A stretch of 64,000 nt of DNA, taken from contig NC_133664.1 of assembly GCF_037893015.1 (NCBI RefSeq), forward strand, positions 128,136,478 to 128,200,477, read 5' to 3'. The notes below the pieces were generated by a model. The model was not told where the DNA came from. It saw only the letters and a list, made by a program, of their open reading frames with translations, and made no database searches. Of the stretch, positions 12,165-21,800 are shown in pieces. The stretch comes from Macrotis lagotis (taxonomy: Eukaryota; Chordata; Mammalia; Peramelemorphia; Peramelidae). The translations under genes and the position numbers were made by a program. Positions within the stretch are counted from its first letter, which is position 1; every line of letters begins with the position of its first letter.

Positions 12165-12320
12165 ATCTAGCAGCTAGACGGTACAGAGGATAGAAATTGA
12201 CTTTGGACCCAAAGAGGACCAAGTTTGAATTCTACCTCAGAAGTCTAATAGCTGTAAGGTTAGACTAGACTCAGTGGCTTCTAAAAATCCCTTCCAGATC
12301 TAAATCTATGATCGCATTAT
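12165..12320 (+). mobile_element. MIR-type CORE-SINE fragment
   Basis: Head AGCAGCTAGACGGTACAGAG and 3' end CTTCCAGATCTAAATCTATG fit a diverged MIR/Ther-type SINE. Confidence 0.55.
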
Positions 12321-12439
12321 AATAAAATCAAAACTTTCCATCTATTCTATTCAATTTTAAAAGTAACTAAGCACCTCCAATTTTTTACATGGTATAAATG
12401 TTAAGCCAGGGGAGCAGGTTGACAATGTTGTACATGGGG

Positions 12440-12600
12440 AACAGCTAGTAGATCAGTTTGACTGTCAATGAGCCAATCAATGCTATATGCCCAACACTGT
12501 GCTGAAGGGAGGTACAAATAAGAAAAAAAAAAGCAGTCCTTGCCCTCCAGGAGCTTACGATCTATTGGGGCAGGAAAACACACAAAACAAACCAATTTTG
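12440..12600 (+). mobile_element. L2 3' end fragment
   Basis: Contains the diagnostic run around GCCCAACACTGTGCTGAAGG then CCTTGCCCTCCAGGAGCTTA. Related scraps occur at about 21800-21895, 23865-23925, 38850-38945 and 61855-61960. Confidence 0.55.
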
Positions 12601-13043
12601 AGGTCATGAGGGAAAAGATCAAAGTAGTTAAGCCTTGGGGGTCCTCCTTAAATGGAGGTTTGGGGAGGAGCTCTAATCTCTAACCTCCATTTAGAGAAAG
12701 CCCAAGGACTGGGGGTGCTGATGAGGAGCCAGGAGTAAGGTTGATTTGATCTTGCAGGATGATCAGGGTCCAGGGAATATCCAACGAAGTACAACCTGGT
12801 AGAAATGAAGAGGTCACAAAAGGGAAGAAATGTGAAGAAATGTAAGCTCCTTCTCCCCATTTCTTCAAGTCTTATCACCTGGGCATCTTCTGCCATGCTC
12901 TCCTCCTTTAACCTTGTTTCAGTTGATGAAATGGCTTTCTCCTTACCAAAGTTAACCCCTCTGCTTGATAAAGTGATTCTATTCCATCTCATCTTTTCCA
13001 ACAGTTTGTATACTGTATTATCCTTACTTTTCTGCTTATTTTC

Positions 13044-13212
13044 TTTTAAGTTTTTTTTGTCTTATTTTTTATTTTTGCAAGGCAATGGGGTTAAGTGGCT
13101 TGCCCAAGGCCACACAGCTAGGTAATTATTAAGTGTCTGAGACAGGATTTGAACTCAGGTACTCCTGACTCCAGGGCCAGTGCTCTATCTTCTGTGCCAC
13201 CTAGCTGTCCCC
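13044..13212 (-). mobile_element. WSINE1-like SINE
   Basis: Reverse copy with T run, GGCTTGCCCAAGGCCACACA and CCACCTAGCTGTCCCC. Target duplication TTTCTGCTTATTTTC (13029-13043) / TTTCTGCTTACTTTC (13213-13227). Confidence 0.92.
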
Positions 13213-13227
13213 TTTCTGCTTACTTTC

Positions 13228-14115
13228 AATCTCTCCCTCTTTATTGAGTCATTTCCTATTATCCACAAGCACTTCCATGTCTCCCCAACTTAAAAAAAAG
13301 TCAGATCTTTGCTTCCCTGCTATTATCTTATTTCTCTTCTCTCTTTGCAGCTATACTCCCCAAAAAAGACCATCTACAATAGATGTCTCCACTTTCCCTT
13401 CTTTTTAAACCCTTACAAACTGGCCTCCAGTCTTAATTCCAATCAAACTGCTCTCTCCAAAGTTACTAATGATCTCTTAGTGGCCAAATTGAATAAGGTT
13501 TTCTTAATCCTCATTCTCTGCAGCTTTTGATATTGCAGATCACTCTCTCCTTGATACTCTCTTCTCTCTAGGTTTTCAGGACATCATTTTCTCTTGGTTT
13601 TCCTCCTACTTATCTGACTACTCCTTCTCACTTTCCTTTGCTGGATCCTCCTCTAGATCATACCCTTTAATTCTAGTTTTCCCTTAGAATTCTGTCCTAG
13701 ACCCATAATCTCCTATTTCGTTTGGTGATCTCTTCATCCCCCATAGATTTAATTACCATCTTAATGTTAATGATCCTCAAATTTTTTCCCAACTTTCTGA
13801 TGGCTTCATAAATTATATCTCTAACTGCTTAAACAATATGTCCAGTAGAAGAAACTCAATAAATCCAAAACAGAACTCATTATCTTTTCCCTTAAATTCT
13901 TCCTTCCCATTCCCACCCCTTCCCTATTTCTATAGAAAACACTACCATTCTTCCAGTCTCTCAGGCCCATAACCAAAGAATCAATCTGGATGCCTCATTC
14001 TCTCTCACCCTCCATATCTTTCATCTTTGCAACATCTTTTGACTATGCTCCCTTCTTTCCTCTGAACACTGCCACCATCTTGGTACAGGCATTCATTACC
14101 TCATACCCTGATTAC
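13228..14115 (+). pseudogene. L2-clade LINE reverse-transcriptase relic
   Basis: Reading frames give TALSKVTNDLLVAKLN near 13450, then text like AAFDIADHSLLDTL near 13525 and SLTLHIFHLCNI near 14000, matching the late reverse-transcriptase part of L2/CR1-type LINEs. Frames are broken by several stops and shifts. Confidence 0.7.
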
Positions 14116-14117
14116 TG

Positions 14118-14290
14118 CAATAGCAACAGAAAGGAAGAAAACCTCAACTGGGGTCACAAAGAGTTGGACATAACTGGAAAATGAACAAGAAGTCTTCTCT
14201 TGAAGCTCTCTAGTGAAGGGCATCTCACTAAATTCCCTCCAAGGTACAGCATTTTAATATCTATATTGGATTTCCTAAGATGATTAACTA
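14118..14290 (+). mobile_element. MAR1 3' tail followed by CR1/L3-like scrap
   Basis: 14135-14190 has GGGGTCACAAAGAGTTGGAC, the MAR1 tail. 14190-14290 (TCTTGAAGCTCTCTAGTGAA) resembles the CR1/L3 text found at 24.3 kb. Confidence 0.45.
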
Positions 14291-15697
14291 ACTAGGTTCA
14301 AATTCTATGGCATTTTTCCATTAAAAGATTCTTCATTTAAACTCAGAATTCAAGGTTTTAAAAATGAATGTTGAAACTTGTTTCTGCATGTAACTTGGAA
14401 AAATGAAATTTAAAGATTCCTAGTTTTTAGAAAAATAAAGACAATACCCCAATTCATTAAAAGCAAATATGGTAACTTTTGATCCCCGGGGAGCTTGGTA
14501 TCAATTTAATACAATACAGAAGGCGTGAAATTTTATAACCATACCAAACCAATGGATACAAAGTGGGGTGAAGACTGTCCAGAAAACTGTGAAAGACTGG
14601 CTCTCTAGAATTGGGATTATTGTTACTTTGAGAATGGCTATAGTGACCAGAATAACAAGCATCAGCATTGTAAATCATTTCATCTAAAGGCTATCTATGA
14701 CTTTGAATGTTTACACTAAGGATTTTATAATAATTGGTCCTTAAAAAGTAAAAAACTGAGAAAATCAAATAAAGGAATATTTATAATCATATGACATTTT
14801 TATTGCATTCTGTCTCATTTATAGTCTTCAATGAACATCAATCCATATTAATTTGTGTTAGTGTTAAGTTCCTCTGCAAATCTGTTAACAGATTTTTGAG
14901 ATCCACAAGCCTTTTAGAAATTTGGGTCCAGATAGGAGTTTCACATATAAAAGAGACAATTTCTTGATCTATTTTTCAACAAATTAAACTTTAGCCACTT
15001 AATATGTACAAAGATCCTATGATGGTTTTCTGTGTAAAATATAAAAGTGTGTATAAACTTTGTGGAACTGTCATATCAGATGCAGCCTACTGACATAAAG
15101 AACTCAGTCATTTAATTTATATATTTTCCTCCAGTTAGGGAAAACATCAACTCCACCTATAAGCATATAAGGTTCATGAGGAAGCAAACTCAGAACATAA
15201 GTATGTATGAAAGGATACTCAAAAGCACTGAATCAAGAATCTTTTCCCTCTTAATGTGCAAGTCCAATCTCTACAGCTCCAGATAATTATGAGGATCCTT
15301 ATGACTCCCAGTACCACCCTGAATGGTAGAAGATCATGGTTTTGTCTACTGTAACTCTTCTCCCATTAAATTTTTATCATTCTGTTGTTGGCTTCCATTT
15401 CTTTCAGACATTGAGAGTCCTCAATAATTTTTTCTCTGCTCCTCACAAGTTGATTTTGGTTATCTCCAGAGTTCAGATCCTTCAAACAGCATAGAAGGGG
15501 AAAAGATCCCTCAAGCACCTTATAAGCGGAAAAAGTACACTGGAACTTGAGCAGTTATACAGTTCTTTTACCATCTCTAGCTTAGAATTTTCAATTCTTT
15601 AAGCATAAATTTTCACCAAACTCTGCCATCTCCCCACCTCCAGTTACTCCAAAAAACTATCCACAGGTGACAAGGGATCTACTTCCCATCCATATTC
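14291..15697. other. No recognised gene
   Basis: AT-rich. A short L1-like tail (AAAAATGAATGTTGAAACTT) is at 14361-14410. Otherwise I see no named repeat and no coding evidence. Confidence 0.45.
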
Positions 15698-16179
15698 ATC
15701 AATGTTTGTTGACTGATGGAATCTAAATGACTATGTTTATATTCCCCATTTCTGACTAGGTGAGTCAATCACATTTATAGACTTCTTTGAAGGTAAATAT
15801 TAGGTGAGTTATCCTAACACAGCCTCAAGGCAATTATCTACTAATAAATGGGATGTCACTTACCTTGAAAAATTCCTCTGCCAGAAAAAAAATATGTAGA
15901 GGAATTTTTGTCCTTAGAGATGGTACAGGCATATCTCATTTTATTGTACTTTGCTTTGTGTTTTACAAATATATTTTTTAACAAATTGAAGATTTGCGGT
16001 AATCTGAATAAGTCTATCAGCACCATTTTCCCAACAGCTTGTGCTCATTTTGTGTCTCTATGTCACATTTTAGTGATTTTCACAATATTTCAGAATTTTT
16101 CATTATTAAATCTGGTGATCGTGACCAATGATCTTTGATGTTACTATTGTTTTGGAGCATCATATGCCATGCCCATATA

Positions 16180-16320
16180 TTTTGGGGGGGTTTTTTGGCA
16201 AACCAATGGAATTAAGTGACTTGCCCAAGGCCACACAGCCTCTGTCTGAGGTCAGATTTGAACTCAGGTCCTCCTGTCTCCAGGGCTGGTGCTCTATCCA
16301 CTGGGCCACCTAGCTGCCCC
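16180..16320 (-). mobile_element. SINE (WSINE1-like) inside Tigger1
   Basis: Reverse copy. The exact 13-base target duplication CCATGCCCATATA lies at 16167-16179 and 16321-16333. Lies within the Tigger1 5' UTR, so it is younger than the transposon. Confidence 0.93.
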
Positions 16321-16465
16321 CCATGCCCATATAAAATGGCGAATTTGATAAATGTGTGTGTTGTGACCACTTCACTCACTGTTTCCCTCTTCCCCTCTCC
16401 TAGGGCCTCCCAATTCCCTGGGACAGAACATAATCTTAGTTGATAAAACAGTAGCAGGGATTAAG

Positions 16466-16521
16466 ATCAATGCTTGTTGACTGACTGAAGCTAAATGACT
16501 ATGTTTCTATTCTCCATTTCT
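16466..16521 (+). repeat. Copy of upstream flank inserted in Tigger1
   Basis: These 56 bases match 15698-15753 at 50 of 56 positions without gaps. They sit at the internal deletion joint of the Tigger1, between GTAGCAGGG and AACTCCAATTTTAAAAG, where the element should be continuous. Confidence 0.7.
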
Positions 16522-17284
16522 CCAATTTTTAACTCCAATTTTAAAAGAATTTCTATGGTGGGCAAAATGCTACAAATATCACATTCTATAGAGAAATCTT
16601 TTATGAAAGGAAAATTCATCTGATGTAGCAAACTTCACTGTTGTTTTATTTTTAAAAATTGCCACAGCCATCTCAGCTTTCATCAAACCACCACCCTGAT
16701 CAATCAGCAGCCATAAACATCAAAAAGATTTTGCCTGACTGAAGGCTCAGATAATGGTTATCATTTTTTAAGCAATAAAGTATTTTTAAATTAAGCTATG
16801 TACCTTTTTAGGCATAATATACTCCCAATAATGTAAACATAACTTTTATATCTATTGAGAAACTAAAGATTCATGTAACTTGCTTTATTGAAATATTTGT
16901 GTTATTGTGGTGGTCTGAAACCAAACTTGCCATATCTCCAAGGAAGGCCTATACTTAAATTGAGTGAAACGGAAAAAGAGAGGAATAATATTCACAAGGA
17001 GAGGACTGGATGTCATTTCACATCTTTTCATAAATGTTCAGAAACCCTTTTAGCAAACTTCCTGAATTTTCTCTTCTCCCTTGATTTGAGCCATGGTTGG
17101 GAGGGAAATATGGACTGATGTCTAATGTATTGGGACTATCATTACTTTTCCAAACATTTTGAATAAACAGTTGTATCTACCTAGAACATCATGCGAACAT
17201 AGACACCACCCACTGGGAAGAGAGATCTTCTGCCCTATTCCTTTCATTGTTGCATTTCAGAGGACTTCAGGTATTCACCCACAT

Positions 17285-17645
17285 AATGCTTCATATACAT
17301 ACATATACATATATATATATACATATATGACAATTTTATGTCCTATACTTATTATATATAAGATTATATAATATATTCCTGTTACATAAATGCAACAATT
17401 ATATAATATGTAATAATATGTATTATATGTTATTGTGTTCCTCATCTATTAAATAAGATTATATGACATTATATAAATATAACATACATTATAACATATA
17501 TGATTTTATAAATTGTGCAATTTATATCATGTTATTTGATAAATATTTATATCAGTAACCATATATAACTTTTTTATAATTTTGCAGTACAATAAGCATG
17601 TTTTATATATATCAAATTAAATATATTAAATATTAAACTATATAA
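17285..17645. repeat. AT-rich low-complexity tract with (TA)n/(CATA)n
   Basis: Almost pure A and T with ATATATATATAC-type runs. No coding or named-repeat evidence. Confidence 0.8.
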
Positions 17646-17777
17646 ATATATACCATCAATGCATGCATTTGTCTAAAGTCCAATGAAAAACAGCAATGAA
17701 TGAAATAAGGCAGAATCCCCAACCCCAACCCAAATGGATGGCGTCAATATAAGTCAAATAAATCCATATCCTTCTTT

Positions 17778-18005
17778 TGGGGCAGCTAGATGGCATAATT
17801 GATAAGAGTGCTGGTATTGGAGTCAGGAGACCTGAGTTCAAATTCAGTCTCAGAAACTTCCTTTCTGTGTGACCTTGAGCAAGTCACTTAATATCTCTTT
17901 ACCACTGGAAAAGAAATGGTAATTAATTCCATTATCTTTACCCAAAAAAACCCCAAGGATAGATGTCTATGGAGTCACAAAGAGTCAGACATGACTGAAA
18001 ACAAC
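17778..18005 (+). mobile_element. MAR1-like CORE-SINE
   Basis: Head GGGGCAGCTAGATGGCATAA, centre GACCTGAGTTCAAATTCAGT, tail GGAGTCACAAAGAGTCAGAC. Lies just beyond the 3' end of the hyaluronidase gene. Confidence 0.85.
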
Positions 18006-18301
18006 ATACACACCTTTAAGTTAATAAAGCAAGCACAATTATCCATGAAATGGGGTGGATAAAAAAGAAATAGCCATCCCTTGGAGATCATAAGGAGCTT
18101 GTTTCTCCAGGATGCCCAAAAGTGTTGGATGGAGCACCCAACCACTGCAAAGAATATGTGTTTGACAATGTTTGGTCCTTGTCATTGAACAGGTTCATGG
18201 AAGTGGTCAGCCGTGCCTCCAGTAGTTCTATTAATAAAAATCTTTTCATTTCAATAATCCTTTTAATTTGAAAGAATTTAGAGAATGACATTAACTGAAA
18301 T

Positions 18302-18307
18302 TTTATT
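18302..18307 (-). promoter_or_regulatory. Candidate poly(A) signal of the hyaluronidase gene
   Basis: AATAAA on the minus strand about 160 bases beyond the stop codon. It is the first canonical hexamer I see downstream. Use is inferred. Confidence 0.45.
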
Positions 18308-18466
18308 TCCCATACAGATATAAAGAGGAATGCAAAAATCAAATTAATGATAGAGTATCACAAGCCCCAAAACATTTAGAACTACTGTCATGCACAAGAT
18401 CGATCAGAGAGCTAAAACAGAAGAGCATGAAGTAAGGTGGATTCTTTGGACTGATTGCAGAGAAGT

Positions 18467-18892
18467 TCAGAGTAAAATGGGATAAAAATGGATCAGCAGG
18501 GTCACAGACAATATTAAAATTAAAGTGAGAAGGAAATTTGCTTCAGAGGACAGAGTTCTTTGCCTTGATCCAGAGTGATGGGTTTCTTTCCATGAACAGA
18601 ATTTTCCACTCCAGTGAGTATAACACTGACACATAAAATGATTCTTCATATAGTCTGTATTCTCCTTTGAAGCTCTTTGAGAAGGGATAAACTTCAGCCC
18701 CCTCTTTAACTTGTGCCTCATAATGCTGCCCACGGGCATATGCAAATAGAAATATGAGTCAGTCTCTTTCCGAATACATCTTCCATTATTGTTACAAAGA
18801 ATTCTACTGCAACGTTGGGTAGCTGCTGTCACATTGACAATATAATGACCAAAAACTCCATTAACGAATTTCTGCACAGTTAAGCAATTGTT
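18467..18892 (-). CDS. HYAL4-like: Hyaluronidase terminal coding exon (EGF-like domain and anchor signal)
   Basis: The acceptor is a long T run followed by AATAG at 18893. The exon encodes residues 344-484 and ends in TGA at 18469-18467. It supplies the last catalytic-domain cysteine (Cys346), an NVT sequon, the six cysteines of the EGF-like module (371-442) and a terminal run of about 22 hydrophobic residues. The hydrophobic tail with small residues upstream (SGS at 450-452, SS at 458-459) suggests GPI anchoring; a single membrane span is the alternative. Confidence 0.94.
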   Translation of the reverse strand, partial: NNCLTVQKFVNGVFGHYIVNVTAATQRCSRILCNNNGRCIRKETDSYFYLHMPVGSIMRHKLKRGLKFIPSQRASKENTDYMKNHFMCQCYTHWSGKFCSWKETHHSGSRQRTLSSEANFLLTLILILSVTLLIHFYPILL

Positions 18893-21800
18893 CTATTAAA
18901 AAAAAACCAAAGAAATCATAATATATATTATTTCCCATAACTGTAATTAACCATCAAATGACTGTAATTAATCATTAAAAAACATTGAGTATTTGGAACG
19001 GACAGAATTCTAACTTTGGAGTCAGGGGTTCAAGTTCTACTCATGTATACTAGCTGAGTGGACTTAAACAAGATTATTAATCTCTTTTTAAGGGGGAAAC
19101 TATAAGCAGGAAAGTGGAAGGAGGGAATAAAAATTTATTTATTGGGCACTTTGTTAAGTACTTTACAATTATTATCTAATTTGATCCTCATAATGACCCC
19201 GAGGAATAGTTACTATTCTTATATGCTGTTTTAGAGTTGAGGAAATGGAGGCAAATAGAAGCTAGGCTTGCCTAAGATCACATAGCCAATCTGAGGTCAG
19301 ATTTGAACTCAGGTTTTCTGGTCTCTAGGACCAGGGCTCTTTATTCCACCAGCTTGCTGCCCCTACATAGCTTTATAATTGTATCTATAAACATATTAAT
19401 ATCTAAGGTATCTGAGAATTTCTATTCTTCTGATACCTTTTCATCACAGTTAATAATAAGTAATAAATTTGTTAATTAAGCTTTCTAGGGATAAAGGGTC
19501 AAGAGGAAGAAAAAAGTCAAGCATCACACACTGGCTATGAGCATATAAATCCATGTCTCCCTTTTTCAGAATTCCTGCTGCTGCTCTTAAAAGTAAGCTA
19601 GGTGGCACAGTGGATAGAGCACCAACCCTGGAGTCAGGAGTGCCCGAGTTCAAATCCAGCCTCAGACAATAATTACCTAACTGTGTGACCTTGGGAAAGT
19701 CACTTAACCCCATTGCCTTAAATAAAAAATAATTTTTTTAAAAAAGTAAATGCAGTGAGTACTCCTTTTGCCACAGTAAAAACCTGAGTATTCTTGTCTA
19801 AGGGTTTCATTCATAATTTGTTGTCTTGGGGGGGGGGGGGCAGGGACAATTGAGATTAAAGTATTTGCCTAGGATCACACAGCTAATGTGTCTGAGGTGA
19901 TATTTGCCCTTAGGAAGATAAGTCAGCCTTGACTTCAGACTCAACATTCTGTCCACTAAGTCACCTAGTTGTCCTGTGTAGCAAAGTACGGGGTACATAG
20001 TAGGCAACTGAAAAATCCTTCGTGTCTGATGGGGTATTGAATAATGTTATATTATTACTTTAATAGTGTTGAGTCAAGGGGTGGCTAGGTGGTGCAGTGG
20101 ATAGAGCACTGGCCCTGGAGTAAGGAGTACCTGAGTTCAAATCCAGCCACAGACACTTAATTATCTGGCTGTGTGACCTTGGGCAAGCCACTTAACCCCA
20201 TTGCCTTGCAAAAAAATAAAAAAAAATAAAAACCGAAAAAAATAAAAAATGTTGAGTCAAAAGGAAATAATTAAGATAGATTCAGTAAAGCCAGTCAGAA
20301 GAACAGTGCATAGCTAATTCTATCCTTGAATCTATTATTCAATAAACTTTTCTTCCAAGATGCTGATAGAGAACTATAAATGAAAACTGAACTTACTTTG
20401 GAACTGGAATACTCCTTTCCTCCCCATATTACCATACCTGCTGCCCCCATTGCAGCACTCTCACCAATGGTATACAATAAATCATTCTAGAAAGAAGGAG
20501 ATTCAGAGTCATTCCTAAAAATTAATGGGTAACAGGAGTAAGATTCAGTCCACCAACCATAATGCAGTCAGGTGCCAACAGTTTTAGTTTTCCTTTTATT
20601 ATTATGTCCTAGAATGTATATGATTAATAAAGTATAACGATAAATAAATCCTATATCTTAGTAGATATAGTCTTTAAATAATGAATGGAAATGAATGGCA
20701 AATACGACTTAAAATCCTATCATTCTAATTTTCAAGATTATATGAAAAGTAATGTGCCATGGAACATATGCACATAAAAATACTAAGATTATGAATAAAA
20801 ACTTTTCTCCCTTCCTAAGTGACTTCTAGGATTAGAAACATATCTGTACATAAATTGTTTGAAACAAATTACTTGAAATATATATTTAAAACATCAGTGA
20901 ATCTTCATTTCATTCCTCCAGTGATGTATTTCACACCGCATTTTGTCCTCTCATGTGCAAGTCTTCTCTCCATTTATCCATTAATGATCCATAAGGATTT
21001 ATGCAAAATACTTGAACTCTTAAAAATCTCATGAAAATTTTCTGGGAACCAATGAAGCACTCAGGCTGTCCATACATTGTGCCTCACTATGTGGTATAAT
21101 ATAGTGCTTCTATATGGTATTTCTTATGCTATTTATGCCTTTCATATAGTTCTCTGTTACCCTCTGGTCTTCTACAAATTTTATTCTTTACAAATTGCGC
21201 TATACCATTATCCACAGGCATATGGCTTTGCCAAAACAATAGTGATTTTCAAAAGATGTGTTTTTATTTGAACTAGAAACTTGAAATCATTAAAAGGGCT
21301 GTGTATTTTCCCAAAGAAATTCCTTCCTCTTATTCAATTTTGAGGACTGTTTATTTTCCTTCTACAATACTTCTTAAAGATAAATGTGCTGATAACTATC
21401 TCAAAGGGATATCTATCAACCTGCATGTCAACAGTAGAGATCAGTATATCAAACAAATAAAAATGGGGTCACTAAATCATACATAAAGATCTCTGCAGGT
21501 CATATATATTCTATTGTATTTTTATTTATTTCACTAAATATTTCCCAATTACATTTTAATTTAGTTCCAGGTCTGGCCCCATGTTTGACATCTCTGATCT
21601 AGACAATACTAATATTTTAACAGGATTCCCTTTGAGGGAGATATATGTATATGCGTGTATATATACACACATACATACATACATACACATATATTTCATC
21701 AGACTTCAAATGATTCTTTGTAGAATCAAAGGATTCTTTGTGGAAGTGGAAGTCGGACTGTCTGTTACATTAATCTGCTTATATCAACAAAAACTGTCAC

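Larger units (their letters stand above)
15926..16951 (+). mobile_element. Tigger1-type DNA transposon, internally deleted
   Basis: Starts CAGGCATATCTCATTTTATT and ends with the degenerate inverted terminus CCAAGGAAGGCCTA. Flanked by TA at 15924-15925 and 16952-16953, the pogo/Tigger target. The left part keeps the 5' UTR (TTGTGTCTCTATGTCACATT). The right part keeps the end of the transposase region and 3' UTR (CCACAGCCATCTCAGCTTTC, AAGCAATAAAGTATTTTTAA). Most transposase codons, including any catalytic core, are missing. Confidence 0.85.
18893..20396 (-). other. Hyaluronidase intron 2, rich in SINEs
   Basis: A GT-AG intron of 1504 bases. It contains a MIR-type fragment (19130-19365), two WSINE1-like copies inserted antisense to the gene (19597-19737 and 20078-20249) and another SINE piece (19825-19980). 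Confidence 0.85.

Noticed and set aside
15908..16443. Three consecutive plus-strand open frames
   Set aside because: They lie in the non-coding left end of Tigger1 and the SINE within it.
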